Origin: an uncultured Ureaplasma sp.
Lineage (GTDB): Bacteria; Bacillota_I; Bacilli_A; Mycoplasmatales; Mycoplasmoidaceae
Assembly (NCBI GenBank): GCA_910589685.1
Contig: CAJUTA010000040.1
Location: forward strand, 1-7,770
Length of the DNA: 7,770 bases
Reading direction: 5' to 3'
Every line of letters starts with the position of its first letter. Position 1 is the first letter of the stretch. Position numbers and translations under genes: made by a program. Below the pieces are notes generated by a model. It was not told where the DNA came from. It saw only the letters and a program-made list of their open reading frames with translations, and ran no database searches. This document shows, one piece after another, positions 7,626 to 7,770 of the stretch.

Positions 7626-7770
7626 AATTTCAAGATATTAGTAAAACTAGTTAGAATTTCTGATCTTGCTTTCAATAATTGTACAAGTTTAACAACAGTT
7701 AAATTACCTGCATCATTAACTACTATTGGTCGTTTTGCTTTTGCAGCAAATGAAGGAAATACAGGTACTG
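7626..7770 (+). CDS. Partial BspA-type leucine-rich repeat protein, apparently lacking its 5' end
   Basis: The frame is open from the stop at 7623-7625 to the right edge (48 codons) and contains ISDLAFNNCTSLTTVKLP followed by ASLTTIGRFAFAANEG. This is the LRR_5/BspA pattern (AF..C.SL..V.LP.SL..IG..AF), one repeat plus most of a second. Such repeats occur in secreted or surface-anchored proteins of many host-associated bacteria, including mollicutes. No ATG, GTG or TTG lies in frame before the repeats, and there is no signal peptide or lipobox. An ATG at 7613 opens a different frame that stops at TAG (7652-7654) after 13 codons. The fragment is therefore probably a decayed gene or a silent 5'-truncated copy. 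It is the only plus-strand coding sequence here and is divergent from parE. I see no convincing promoter for it. The true end lies outside the window. Confidence 0.6.

Noticed and set aside
7626..7770. Minus-strand open frame at the right edge, as a possible gene upstream of parE
   Set aside because: It is open only because it is antisense to the LRR repeats. Its translation (ending in SFTNILKF) shows no family pattern, while the plus strand has a precise LRR_5 consensus.
1..7770. CRISPR arrays, tRNA or rRNA genes, insertion sequences, toxin-antitoxin or defence systems
   Set aside because: No direct-repeat array, tRNA cloverleaf, transposase motif or small paired ORFs were seen on either strand. 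The sequence is almost fully accounted for by core genes.

Overview
This window comes from a mollicute (mycoplasma-type bacterium). The sequence is very AT-rich, and every long gene on the minus strand stays open only if TGA is read as tryptophan (genetic code 4). I count ten in-frame TGA codons, each at a plausible Trp position, against two TGG codons. Read with the standard code the genes break into pieces; read with code 4 they become full-length, ordinary proteins. I cannot name the species.

Layout, following transcription from right to left on the minus strand: parE (5606-7507), parC (3166-5616), yqeG, a HAD-family phosphatase (2591-3166), yqeH, a circularly permuted ribosome-assembly GTPase (1522-2604), and a nadD-yqeK fusion (459-1541). 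Each gene touches or overlaps the next by 1 to 20 bases, so they look like one translationally coupled operon. It is driven from a promoter lying almost on top of the parE start codon. After a 201-base gap the gene for ribosomal protein S10, rpsJ, begins at 257 and runs off the left edge. It has its own likely promoter, a roughly 120-base structured leader and a strong ribosome binding site, so it probably starts the large S10 ribosomal-protein operon.

At the right edge (7626-7770), on the opposite strand, is an open frame encoding BspA-type leucine-rich repeats. No usable start codon is visible for it. It is either the remnant of a surface-protein gene or a silent partial copy, and it runs off the window.

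Functionally the operon joins chromosome decatenation (topoisomerase IV, ParE2ParC2) with ribosome maturation (YqeH), a conserved phosphatase (YqeG), NAD synthesis (NadD) and dinucleotide hydrolysis (YqeK). The last four are the remains of the Firmicute yqeG-yqeH-aroE-yhbY-nadD-yqeK-rsfS cluster, here without aroE, yhbY and rsfS. I found no tRNA, rRNA, CRISPR array, insertion sequence or unknown defence system. Most of the window is conserved core genome. The less ordinary points are the start-less LRR fragment, the nearly leaderless parE transcript and the foldable rpsJ leader.
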